DNA of 64,000 nt from Pascua guehoae (taxonomy: Eukaryota; Basidiomycota; Tremellomycetes; Trichosporonales; Trichosporonaceae). Positions 1 to 10,700 of the stretch are shown piece by piece. A program made the position numbers and the translations under genes. The DNA lies in the NCBI GenBank assembly GCA_001600415.1, contig BCJX01000015.1, forward strand, positions 375,382 to 439,381, in the 5' to 3' direction. Position 1 is the first letter of the stretch. Each line of letters begins with the position of its first letter. The notes under the pieces are model-generated. The model searched no databases and was not told the DNA's origin. It saw only the letters and a program-made list of their open reading frames with translations.

Positions 1-1232
1 ATGTCGACTGGGAGTGAGCTCGGGTTTAGACATACTAGCTCACCATGCTCGATACCGTTCTGAACAAAGTGGGAGCGGTCATAGCTATTGTCAGTCGTGC
101 CATGTCGCCGTCAACTCACAGCTCGTCATTGAGACGAATGACCAGCGCAATGTCTTCCTCGAAAAACTTGGCCTTGACCTTGTCAAACGCCTCGACCATC
201 ATGCGCTTCTGTCCTGACGAGTACTTTGGAGGGCTATCTCCTGGCAATGTCTGGTTTGCAATCCACTGAGGCTCCATGGGGGATGCAAAGGCGACAAAGC
301 TGCCAATCACGTTGAGGTCGCCGTTCCTGTAGTGTCAGCCCGCGTCAGGGTACGCGCAGAGTAGACGCACTCGACCTTCTCGTAGTAACGGTAGTCGTCA
401 GAGTCAAACTCCTGAAGGCGGAGAAGGTCGTTCTGGCCAGCCTTCCACATTCCATAGAGGACATCCTGTTGTCAGCTGGAGCTCTCCTACAGCTCGTAGC
501 TCACCTGGATACCGAGGGCAAACTCGTTGACGCCGTTGCCTGCGTCGCGGAAGGGAATGACCTCAAAGTGCGCAATAGGCTGGTATGCGTCCCAGGGATC
601 TTGGTGCTCGACAATCAACTGTGTGATGGTCAGGTTCCTCGCCACGTTTCGCACACCCTTGCAGTACACACGCTGTAGAGGGCTGCTATGAGCGCCATGT
701 TGGACTTTTCTTCCGGTTCTGGCGACGTGTACAGACAAAGCGCGCGGCGCTTGTGTTCCTTTGCCTGTGGGTGAGCTGAGACCATCGACCGCGGGACAGC
801 TCACGTTGAGCTTGTCGTAGATGCGAATGCAAGCATCAAACGTGTACGCAAGGTTGAGTGGCCCGTGGTCATTCTTGAACGGGGTGTAGACCATCTGGTC
901 GTCGACTGGGCTGGTTAGCGTTGGGCTAGGCGAGGCACCAGGCCAAGATCCGGGACCTGGCATGTCACAGGTCGACTGTATCGTAGTGTGTGTCGTCGGC
1001 CGAGCGTGTATGGATCGGGACAAGGCGGGAAACAAGGGCCTAGTATCGCAAGGAAGGACTCACGGGTAAAGAGGTGCATCGGCTTTCCGCTGACGGGGTG
1101 GGCGTACGGGCCGAGCGCGACCTCCTTGGGTGTGAGAGTGGTAAAGACGAGGCGGGGGGAGAACATGGCATAGGGATTAGGCAGGTTGCGGAAACCCGAG
1201 ACGGAGCGGCCCGCGGCCGCTGTGCTCCCCAT
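1..1232 (-). CDS. CDC14: Cdc14-family dual-specificity phosphatase, N-terminal part (3' end cut by window edge)
   Basis: Cdc14 phosphatases reverse CDK phosphorylation at mitotic exit and in septation. Eight exon pieces join in phase on the minus strand: 1232-1064, 905-805, 764-672, 618-505, 465-371, 326-120, 84-44 and 7-1. Recognisable blocks in order are VYTPFKNDHGPLNLAYTF (the family's DD-x-x-VYxPFxxDFGPLNLA motif), YTSPEPEEKSNMALIAALY, the IPFRDAGNG block, the KVENGDLN block, and IGSFVAFASP followed by ALVIRLNDEL. These form the N-terminal DSP-like domain and the entry to the catalytic domain. The HCX5R catalytic loop lies beyond position 1, so it cannot be checked. The start is an ATG at 1232, 56 codons before the first intron. 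All introns have GT-AG ends with GTGAGT-like donors. The identity is sure; the C terminus is unseen. Confidence 0.93.
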
Positions 1233-3255
1233 GATGGTAGTGGTACGTCGGTGGGATGTGGTCGTATGAGGGGGTATCGGTGTCGGCGTGGACGCCGAGC
1301 GTGGGGGAAGGTGGTGTGGTATCGCTCTCGCTTGTTGTGGTGGCCACGCCTGGTGGTGCTTGTGCGTGGAGGGCGAGTGCGAGTGGGTGGGGTGCGCACC
1401 CGGCGACTAGTGATGGATGGAAGCGAACGATGATTAAGGAGAGGAGAGAGAGAGAGAGAGAGAGAAGGAGAAGGAGAGAGGAAAGGAAGGAGGAGGGGTA
1501 GGACGAGTGTGTTGGTGTTGATGAAAGAGTGAGAGGTGATACGAGGAATGGATCCCGACCGACCGTGTCGTTGTGATACAAGCGAAAGGAAGGAAGGAAG
1601 CAAGCAACAGGAGTCTAACTGGGCGTGTGCGACCGACCGCCGACCGAGCTGCCTGCCGACTTTGGGTGGGGTGGGGGAAGGGAAGGAGGGGCCAATGCAA
1701 GGAAGGAAGGAATCAACCAGATGACCCCAACGGGTGTCCGTGGTGGATGCGTTGCGTGGTGCGTGGTCCGTTTGTGCGTGAGGGCAGGAGGCGTGAAAGA
1801 GGCGTGGTTGGCGCGGGGCGGGGCGCAAGGGTCGTCGGGCGCACGGAGCAGATCAGATCAGATCAGATCAGACTCGAAAGCGAGGCCGAGGTGGGTAGAA
1901 TGAGGGGCGTGGACGGGTTGTGTCGGAGGGGGAGGGAATGGCGACAATGCAGGGAAGGGGAGGGGAGGGATAGAGTGTAACGAGGATCCGAGAGAAGCAA
2001 CAACAACGTGGTGGGGGTATTAAGGACAGAGTGCTGTGCAAGAATGTAGTGTGCGTGTGCGAGTGCGAGTGCGTGTGTCGAGGTTGAGCGTGTCTCGAGT
2101 GGTGTGCGCGTGTAATGAACAGCCCGAGACGTGAGACGCTTGTTTTGTCAGGAAATGGGTCCGTGTGCCGAGTCCGTGTCGACCGTCTCTAGACGTACAG
2201 GATGCGCCGTATCGGGGGTTGCATCGGTGCATACCGCACAATCGTCGTGTCGAGCCCGTTCCTCTTTGCCATTTGTGTAACCCTCGGCGCGCTTGTTGCC
2301 TCGTCGGTACGGTGGCTACAGTGGCTGCAGTGGCGGCCGCGGCGCTCGAGGCGTTTGATGTTTCCCTTTTTTTGTTGCGTGCCAGTTTCCCTTTTCCTTG
2401 CGCACAGATCGCTGTCAAAGTGGTCCCGCTGGGCGTAGTGGCGTGGGTTGCAAAGGATGCGAAACATGGACGCGGTGCGTGGTCAGACAATAGTCCAGAG
2501 CGCCCAGAGCGTCTACCCCACGTTCCCCAGAATGTCCAGGATCTCTACGACACTACTGCCTACATTACAGATGCGCGCAAGGGGCAACCAAGGGACGCCA
2601 AGGTGCGCGAGGTGCCAGGTGGCAAAAAAAAAAAAAGAAGGTGGAGGCCAGCCAGCACTCCAAAGGGTTGGTGCCATTGTGGAAATTTAGGCCATTCCTT
2701 GGCGCAATGTCTCAGGCACCGCACTCTGAGATTCTAAAAAGTCAGGCGCGTCATTCTACCCTGCCCAGGCCCTTACATGTCGCATGGCCTGGATATGACT
2801 GGCTACCACTGCTGCTGCGAGGGGCAGCGGCACTGTGCATGGATACATGGATGGATATTAGAAACACATCAGAGGTATGCTCCCCACGCACGACGGACAG
2901 ATGCACGTAGGGAGCGACCCGAGTAACACAAGGCTTTCGCACCCTTATCTGCAGGGTGGGGCGAGCTGATAAGGCGATTGGCACGCGGTAAGCTGGTTCG
3001 GCTAGGTAGGGACGGGATGCATGGCACAGATGGGTTGGATGGTGTACATCAATGTCGGTAGTCGTGTGTTGGTACAGAATGTGAGTGTGATGGAGAACAT
3101 GGTAGACACACGGAAGGTGGGATGAGGACAGTGGGCAAGTACAAATGAGAGGCCGGCAGAGTGGTACCAGGTACGTTCGGCGCTCAGGCCAGTGCTGACG
3201 CGCGTCGGCCACCGTGCAGACTCGCGTACGCGTACGGCTGGGGACCGGGATGGGT
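1233..3255. other. Intergenic region between CDC14 and the DCAF4-like gene; CDC14 upstream sequence
   Basis: I see no supportable gene here. Next to the CDC14 start the plus strand is strongly purine-biased (GA tract about 1439-1500, GGAAGG runs to 1720), so the CDC14 leader would be pyrimidine-rich, as is common for fungal promoters and 5' leaders. A GATCA repeat lies at 1848-1872 and a 12-A run near 2626. Open frames across this stretch are low-complexity Arg/Ser/Pro/Gly translations without domain features. Confidence 0.6.
1848..1872. repeat. Short GATCA microsatellite
   Basis: Four to five perfect tandem copies of the pentamer GATCA, in the CDC14 upstream region. Confidence 0.85.
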
Positions 3256-6045
3256 CTAATCACACCACTCCAACTCCTCCCATCGCTGCCGCCTCCCGGG
3301 CGGCGCAAAGCAGAGTATGTCACCCGCACTTGCGACTCGCACCGAGAGGTCATCGGCAACGTCGACATGCTGGACGGGATACTTGTAGCGTCCAAACAAG
3401 CGCTCGCGGTCGGGATACCCGACGACGTGTTTTGCGGGGACGATGCGGTCGCCTGTGAGAGTGGACCAAGCGCCGAGCCGCCGGTCAGAGCTACCCGCAA
3501 GCACGACCGTGTCGTCGGGAGACGTGGCCAGGGCCAGGTCGTTGTGGTAGGTATTGACGTGGCCCTCAAACTCGCGTAGCGGTTGACGTGTAAAGCGCAC
3601 GTCAAAGATGAGGAGCTGGTTGGACATGCCGCTGACCAGGAGGCCAAAGGGGACGGCCGAGTCGGAGAGTCGCTTGATGCCGACTGCGGCCTTGCCGGCG
3701 GGTAAGGACGCAATGCGGTTCGCGTGATGTGGCCACTCGCGCAGGTCCTGCATCACGACTGAAGACGCAGACGAGCGCAGCCCTGCAAACACAATGTCAC
3801 GCGACGAGTGGTGCACTGCCAACGCGTCGGATGGTAGTGCACGGCGTGTCGACGTCAACGAGCCGTCGAGGACAATGGTGATCAGCGATTTGGTTGAGGC
3901 TGTGCGTTAGATGACGCGTTGGGGAGTAACGAGGGCGATCGAGTGCGAGCTCTGGCGCCAAGACGCACCAATCGTTGTGACATCGTCAAACGAGCTAATG
4001 GCAAACAGGTCGCGGTAGGGGAACTCGACCGTGATGTGCTTGACTCCTTGGAGTTCGGGCAGCGTGGTCCAGCAGTGGAGGTGTGGATCGTTTCCATTGG
4101 CCACCGCGCTGGGGTTAGCGTCGAGAAGAACAAGAGGTCTGGCTTCGGACCAGACGCCATGCGGGTTCTGGAAAACGAGAGCACTAAGACAAACAGTGCG
4201 AGACCAGGAACGGTGGCGATTCCTGCCTCCACAGTCCATAGTTCACAACAACTGCCGACGTTCACCGTCACTGTCGTCACTGTTCACCGTCACTGTTCAC
4301 AGTGTCCGCCTCACATCCACCAGCCGTTCGTCGCTTCGCTCGCGCTACACGCTACCGCCTATACTACTTCAACCAATCCTCCCACAGGACGTCAGTCCGA
4401 GACTCACACCCAAGTGGACCGTGGTATATTACAGTGCGACCCTAAGAGCTGTCTGTCAGTATCGTTGCTACGTTCGCAGGCATATCGCCAGCCATGGTAA
4501 GTGGGCCCAGTAAAGCCGGGTTGACAGCCACCACTAGGACGGTATAGGGGAGACTACCGCAGTCTTCACCACATGGCCACGGATGTACCCGTGTCCCCAG
4601 TTCTCACCCTACGGCAAGCTCCCCCGCTCCCACAAAGCCCGTACCCGCAATGAACCCCAACTGGCTCCCAACTCTGCACACACCACACGCACCTTTTGCG
4701 AACACGCAAAGAGCATCCTCCGGCGCCCCTCGGAATCGACAGAGACGACCTTTCCGTGGTCGGTCGTGACCACCGTGCTCCCGCCGGGGAAGGACTGGGG
4801 TCAGTGTGGGTCGGACGCGGGGGTGTTGTGGTAGCTCGAGTGTGGTAGCTTGGGTGTAGGTTGAGTGTTGTAGCTCGAATATTGTAGCTTGAGTATTGTA
4901 GCTCGAGTTTGTAGCTCGAGTATTGTAGCTCACAGCCAGGACAAGCTCGCAGAGGGTTGTCTGGTCTGGGGAAAGAGTCGCCTGGTCCGGTCCGGGGGCA
5001 GGGCCCAACTCACGCGCATACTCGTAATCAGCTCGCCGTTGCAGTCACACACTTCCATGCGCGGCATCTCTATCGCCGCTGCGAGTTTGTCTATTGTGCG
5101 CGACCTGGGTGTTAGCTGCGTCTCATCATGGAGCGGGTTCGCAAACGACAAGCGTCAAGAATATGGTTCCTGCTCAGGTTGAGTCCCTATCTCAGCCGTC
5201 TCAATCTCTGGATGGTTCCAAAAAGCAGAAGAGTCGCCTCGTAGCCAGTCCGCGCTCGCTATCCAGTCCACACACGCTGTCCAGTCCGCACACGCTATCC
5301 AGCCCGCGCTCGCTATCCAGTCCGCCCTATCCAGTCCACACTCGCTATCCAGTCCACACTCGCTATCCAGTCCACACTCGCTATCCAGTCCACACTCGCT
5401 ATACCGCCCCATCGAAGCCAGCCCCATGCCACCCGGCGCGCTCACACATGTCCCTCCCCATCGAAGCAGCTTGCTCTCCATACTGCACACTTTCTATCCT
5501 CCTGGACCTCATTCGGACCACACTTCCTTTCCCCCACCACCTGCCTCCCGCTCGCCGCTCATCTCGCATCCCCATCATTCCTCCCCTCCCAGTGCCCACT
5601 CCTCGACTCCCACTCCTCCCCTCCCAGTGCCCACTCCTCCCCACACCTCCTCTTNNNNNNNNNNNNNNNNNNNNNNNNNNNNNNNNNNNNNNNNNNNNNN
5701 NNNNNNNNNNNNNNNNNNNNNNNNNNNNNNNNNNNNNNNNNNNNNNNNNNNNNNNNNNNNNNNNNNNNNNNNNNNNNNNNNNNNCCCTCCCCCTCCCCCT
5801 CCCAACCGTTGGTTCCGGAGCATCAGCCCCCCCAGCGCCGCGACGGCCCGCGACGGCCCCGTCCCCCCCGTCCCCGTCGCGATGACGCTAGCGTTGGCGT
5901 TCCGGCGTCGCCGTCCGCGCCCCGTCCCCACACTCGACCCCGCCGAGGGGGGAGGCGGGTCGGGCGGCGCGGGCGGCGCGGGAAAGTAGCGGTTCCGGTC
6001 GGCGTTCCAGACCATGCCTGGCAGGTCGCCCAAGGGCCCGGACAT
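3256..6045 (-). CDS. DCAF4-like WD40 repeat protein, interrupted by an assembly gap
   Basis: The predicted start (ATG at 6045) encodes an N terminus with LPGMVWNADRNRYFPAP. This matches the 'LPGfyyD..rNRYF' motif that opens DCAF4-type WD40 proteins, substrate receptors of CUL4-DDB1 ubiquitin ligases in animals. The first exon then becomes Gly-rich and runs into the N gap (5655-5784). Clear later exons are 5151-5014 (ending ITSMR, possibly starting further upstream), 4794 to at least 4693 (FPGGSTVVTTDHGKVVSVD), about 4239-3907 (PHLHCWTTLPELQGVKHITV) and 3858-3256 (LREFEGHVNTYHNDLALATS, then SSDRRLGAWSTLTG, typical WD40 blades). The last ends in WCD-stop at 3256. Exons between 4690 and 4240 are unresolved. 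Two adjacent genes cannot be fully excluded, but the motif order fits one. Confidence 0.7.
4829..4931. repeat. Degenerate minisatellite (about 15-bp unit, GTAGCTCGAGTRTT type)
   Basis: About six imperfect tandem copies of TTGTAGCTCGAGTAT-like units. They lie inside the intron between the DCAF4-like exons 5151-5014 and 4794-4693 and make up roughly half of it. Confidence 0.8.
5243..5402. repeat. 18-bp minisatellite (CACTCGCTATCCAGTCCA unit)
   Basis: About eight or nine copies of an 18-bp unit with slight variants. The last three or four are nearly identical. It lies between the gap-containing first exon of the DCAF4-like gene and its next clear exon. In one minus-strand frame it reads as a repeated six-residue peptide (ECGLDS), but that frame is not needed to explain the gene. 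Confidence 0.85.
5655..5784. other. Assembly gap, 130 N
   Basis: Run of exactly 130 N flanked by CT-rich and CCCTCCCCCTCC sequence. It falls in the first exon of the DCAF4-like gene. Confidence 0.99.
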
Positions 6046-6605
6046 TGTGGGCGGGGGAGGGAAGGTGTGGTGCTGGGTGGCGGGGGGGCGGTGTGCTGTG
6101 GTGGGGTGGGGTGTCGTGGGGTGGTGGTGCGACCGCGAGTCGAGCTCGGTAAGGCAAGAGACGGGGCAGATGGGCGAGCGTGTTCTGTATAGTTGACGCC
6201 TCGACGATGACAAAAAAGTCGGTGTGGGTCGGGATGGATGGAGATTACTTCCATGCTGAACTCCAGTGGACGATATTCCATTACCCACCCGCCCAGTGGC
6301 CAGAGGCGATTCAGGCACCGTCACGTGATGCGGCGACCGCCGGCGCGTGCCACCTGCCACCTTGGCCCACTGGTGCCACCTTGGCCCCACCAGTGCTTGG
6401 CACCTGCGCACCTGGCAACTCGTCAGCACCGACTGTATTCGTGACGTTGACGTTTGCAAGCACGCAAGCTTTCCACTTGCACACCTACATCGTCAGCCCC
6501 AACCCCAACTCCCAGCCCCATCCCAGCCTCACAAACACCCAGCCCCACCCCCACCCCCACCGGTATCCGCACCCCGGCTCCCCCCCACCCCGCCCCCCCG
6601 CCCAC
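6046..6605. promoter_or_regulatory. Divergent promoter region, DCAF4-like gene (-) and DSS4 (+)
   Basis: This 560-bp interval separates two head-to-head ATGs (6045 on minus, 6606 on plus), so it must hold both promoters and leaders. The DSS4 side is C/A-rich (CCCCAACCCC-type runs at 6490-6600). I saw no sure TATA box. Confidence 0.6.
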
Positions 6606-7212
6606 ATGTCCGGCCCGTCCCAAACCGACATCCTCGCGGCGCTCGCGGCCGGCGCGCAGGCGCGCGCCGCCAACCCCCCGACGACGACGCCCTTCGCCGA
6701 CCTGGCGCCCGACACGCTCGTGGTCCGGCACGGCGCAGCGGACGCGGACGGGGACGACTACGCGGACCGCGCGGGGGTGAATGCGCGCAGGGTCTACTGC
6801 CCGCGCGTTGGGTGTGGGTGTGTCGTCATTGGGGCCGGGAGCGTCGAGTATGTCGAGGCTGAGAAGGGGATTGTGAGTATTGGATCTGTGGAGGCGGGGG
6901 GGGGGGGGGGGTTTACTCTGCTGTGCTGCTTCGCTGGCCATGTCTCAGTGTTAACTGTGCGGCCTTGCTGGCGTGGCGGTCCAGTCCTGAGCTCGGTGTG
7001 CCTGCGCTTGTGTTTCTACGGGCGCATTGCGCGCCTACGCCGGTTTCATTCCTGCAGAGTGCACACTGGGCCATTGTTTACACTGCCGACTCTGACAGTT
7101 CCACTGTGAACTAGAACTGTCTCCCGCGTCTGATTTCTCAAATACACACTGCCTCCCTTGGTACTGCCAAAGGCAGCATCCTACATCTACCTTGCTTCTG
7201 TCCTCAAACACC

Positions 7213-7270
<58 letters not shown>

Positions 7271-7576
7271 CGCAACTATCGCGGCACTCACACACCCCAG
7301 CTCCCACTCGAGGACGGCTCGCCCTTCACCGCCACCCCCTCGACCGCCTACTGGCACGTCCGCGGCTCGCCATTCGCATTCGACAACATTGGCTTTTCAA
7401 AGGCCACATCTGCCACGCTCCCCGAACACGCACCGGGCGCGCGCGATGCGCCGGGAAAAGTCAAGTGGCTCATCTGTGCAGAGTGCGATATCGGCCCGCT
7501 CGGGTGGAGTTTTGAGGGCGGCACCGAGGCGTGGCTTGCGGCCGACCGGTTGCGCTACGGCGAGGTCAAGAAGTGA
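6606..7576 (+). CDS. DSS4: Mss4/Dss4-family Rab guanine nucleotide exchange factor
   Basis: Dss4/Mss4 proteins bind nucleotide-free exocytic Rab GTPases (yeast Sec4) and promote GDP release or stabilise the Rab. Two exons join in phase 0: 6606-6872 and 7301-7576, giving 181 aa. Exon 1 carries the first Zn-binding cysteines in VYCPRVGCGCVV. Exon 2 carries AYWHVRGSPFAFDNIGFSK and the diagnostic WLICAECDIGPLGWSF, with the second cysteine pair, and ends GEVKK. Length and motif order match the family. The intron (6873-7300, 428 nt) is much longer than others here and contains a G16 run near its 5' end and a C54 run near its 3' end. The gene converges with SCC2, with stop codons about 195 bp apart. 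Confidence 0.92.
6896..6911 (+). repeat. Poly-G run (16 G) in the DSS4 intron
   Basis: Uninterrupted G16, starting 23 nt after the GT of the donor. Confidence 0.95.
7214..7267 (+). repeat. Poly-C run (54 C) in the DSS4 intron
   Basis: Uninterrupted run of 54 C, ending 33 nt before the exon 2 boundary. It is complementary to the G16 run upstream in the same intron. Confidence 0.9.
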
Positions 7577-7770
7577 GAGGACACGGCACTTTGACTGGAT
7601 ACCCTTTTGTGGCGGCACGTCCATTGCGGGCGTGCGAGCTTGCGGACTTGAGCAGAAGCACGCGACTGCCTGCAAAAGGCGACACGCACAGCGGACGGAG
7701 ACGGACGAAGACGTAGAGACGAGGCCAAATATACATTCCCAACATGCCACTATATGCTACAACGACATGA

Positions 7771-10700
7771 TCACATGGTCCACCCTCCCAGGCTGCCGTC
7801 CTCCCTCATCAGCTGCAGGAACTGCTCGTCAGTGCCATTATCCTAGAGCTTGCGTGCCGAGACTCACCGTTGCCTGCTGCGATGCAAAATCGTCCACCGT
7901 TTCAACGCCGCGCACAAGCGGGATGCGGGACGAGTCGAGCGGCATCAGTTGGTCGTACCGCCGGCTCACCGGCTTGTCGCCGATAGTCGACTTCTTTGTA
8001 AACTTGAGGCATTTGCTGGTGGGTTAGCACAGGAGTCTAATAGCCAGACCCACTCTTCCGTCAAGCCGTAGACGTCCAAAAGTAGGTTCTTGGTGAGAAG
8101 CGCGATCGCAACCACAAGACTGGCATCCGCGAGGCGCTTGGCAGGGAACTGCTCCGACTGCTTGTCAGCTTCACTCTCAGTGAACACGAACTCACCTCTG
8201 AGACAATGGCCACCTTGTCGTCAATCAGGTCGGTAGCCGCACCCTCGACCCGAGCCAGCTCGATCGCATTGCCAACGGCAGTGCCCTCGGACACCACTTG
8301 GCTTAGCTGCTGGATGACCACCATGACTTCCTCCTGCAGCTGGTAGCCAAACGTGGCCAGATTCTCCGCCACGTAGAGAACAAACTGGGGGTTGATCTGA
8401 TGGGTCAGCAAAGGACCAACCGCTTTTACCCACCTCTTCCTGTGAAAGAAGCTCAAAGCTAAAGGCCTTGGTAATCGCGCGCAAAAAGTCGAGACGCCAG
8501 GCCCGCTTCTCGCTCAACAGGCCATACCACGCAGCCAGCTTTGCGACGCCAAACCGCTGGCCCGAGACCTCGGACGTCACACTGCGAAGGTAGTCGTACG
8601 ACGAGCGCGTAAACTCCAAGTGCCGCACATTGAGGAGCGACGGGTGCTTCGTGTGAAGCATGGCGTGCAGGTCAAACGCATTCTGTGCCATGTGCTCATC
8701 GTCGCTCGTCTCCAGAGAGATGAGGATTGGAAGAAGCTGGGGTGTAAGCTTCGCCTCGCATGCCAATATAAACTCACATGAAGCGGGTGGTAGAGACCCT
8801 GGTTGACCGTAAACGTGAGCACGTTCATGGCTGCCTCCTGCAGCGGCGGGTGGTGTGACTTGGCGCCTTCAACGATATAGTCAATGTTGCGTTGTACGAC
8901 GGCTGTCGATACCCCCGACTCGCGCAGATCATTTGTCCTCCCGATGAGGTCGCTGACGCCCTTTGTACTGCTCCCTGTTGGGTTAGATAAACTCAAAGAG
9001 ACAGCCAACCCACCCTTGACGCCCTGACGCTCGGCTTCCGACAGGAGGAACTTGTACAGCAGCTCGAGGAGATGTGCACGGTCGTCGGGCGAAGCAAGGG
9101 TGAAGACTTGCTTCATCCACTCGCCAGTCCTCTCATCGAGGACGAGTTGTGGGTTGGCGCGGAACAGAGCCGCTGAGGGTCAGCCATGTGTCTGATTTCA
9201 CCTTCTCACCAAGGCAAAGAATCGGGATCTGCTGGTTCGAAACCTTTGAGGAAAAGGTAAGGTAGAGTCCAAAGAGGTACTCGGGCAAAGGTGTGCTGTC
9301 ACGGATTCTCAGCAACGCGTTTGCGATAGTCGTGTCGTCCTCTGCAACCTTTTCGAAATCAAAGTGTTCGGCAACCAGGGCTGTGATGTAGTACACCATG
9401 GTTGTGAGGGAACTCGTGGGGTCGCCGGTGAGCGCTTTGTCTGTAATGTCAGTACGTATGAGACGCATCAACTTACTCAGGCAGCTTCTCAATAGTCCCA
9501 TTGCCTTAATGTACTCGCGCGTGAGGTTGTTAATCACCGCACCATAGCACTTCATGGGCCATTCCAGTGACCCGATGCCGGTTGGGTTCCCAATGAGTCC
9601 ACTGAGGGTCTTGGACAGGTCCACTGCAAAGTTTGACGATGCCTTGGGCATGTGGGGGATAGACCGAGTGAACACCTGCAGAAGAAGGTCGTTCACTTGA
9701 CGTTGCTCTCGCTGAATGTCAGCTGAGGGGTTCAGAGGAGCTGCTCCACTCACGTTTCGTGGCTTGGGGCTCAAGTAGGTCTTGAGGATCGTAGCCTTGT
9801 TCGTGTCGACCAACGCCGGAACATCAAAGCCGAGGAGGTAGATGGCACGAATGTGGCTTAACGCATCCTAAACGTCAGTCCACATTTCTTTGCAGTACTC
9901 ACAAAGTCGTCATCCTCGGTCCCATCCACCATGCGATTGATGACAGCATCAATGGTCTGCGCAAAGGACTGGCCCTGGCCATTCTGGCTGCACTGCTGCG
10001 ACACGTTCTCCAGAGCGGTTTGCAACGTCTTTGGTGGTCCGTGTTTCTCCTTCATACCGTCGTACTCTTTCAGAATGTCGACAATGAGGCCGGCCGTATC
10101 GTTGGCATTGAATGACGACGGTGGGTACAGCATTTCCGAAAGCGTCTTTAATGCAAGATCCTGCGTGTCAGCGTGAACAACACATCCAAGCTCACCTTGA
10201 CTCCATCGTCCTCGTCACCCGAGGCAATGACCAGTCGACAACAAATCTTGACAGAGACGTCCCGGTCTTTTGTAACTCCAAAGATGTCGCGCAGGAGCTT
10301 AACCACACGTTTGCGCACGCCGAGGCCCGTGTCCGTGACGCGCATGGCAAGGAGCGGGTAGTATTCCACTGCCAGGTCGGCACGCTGGACCACATATTTG
10401 CCGATAAGATCGACCGCCGCTTCACGCACGGCTGGTGAAGTGTCGGACAGCCGATCCTCAATGGCGGTTCGGACGACAGGCTGACGCGTCAGTCGTCACC
10501 TGGGAGGAAATCTTGGGTAGGAGTAAAGACTTACCAAGCTCAAGACCTCGGGGTCGGTCACAACAATGGTCGACAGCCCGCGCAGCGCCCGCGAGCGGAG
10601 GCCAACGACTGTAGTATCCATCGCAGCGACGAGCGCGTGAAGAATACCCTCAAACGCACTCTGCAACGGGCCCGAACGGGAAACAGCAAGGGAAAGTTTG

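Noticed and set aside
1040..1828. Long Ser/Arg/Pro-rich minus-strand frame upstream of CDC14
   Set aside because: It overlaps CDC14 exon 1 in another frame and follows the GA/CT tract. Composition reflects simple sequence, not a protein family.
2165..2737. Open frame with a CHCGNLGHSLAQC stretch resembling a CCHC zinc knuckle
   Set aside because: The first cysteine pair is C-x1-C rather than C-x2-C. The frame starts without a clear ATG context, has low-complexity neighbours and no retroelement domains. Probably chance.
5243..5402. Evenly spaced repeats that could be mistaken for a CRISPR array
   Set aside because: Units are contiguous 18-bp minisatellite copies without unique spacers, in a eukaryotic genome.
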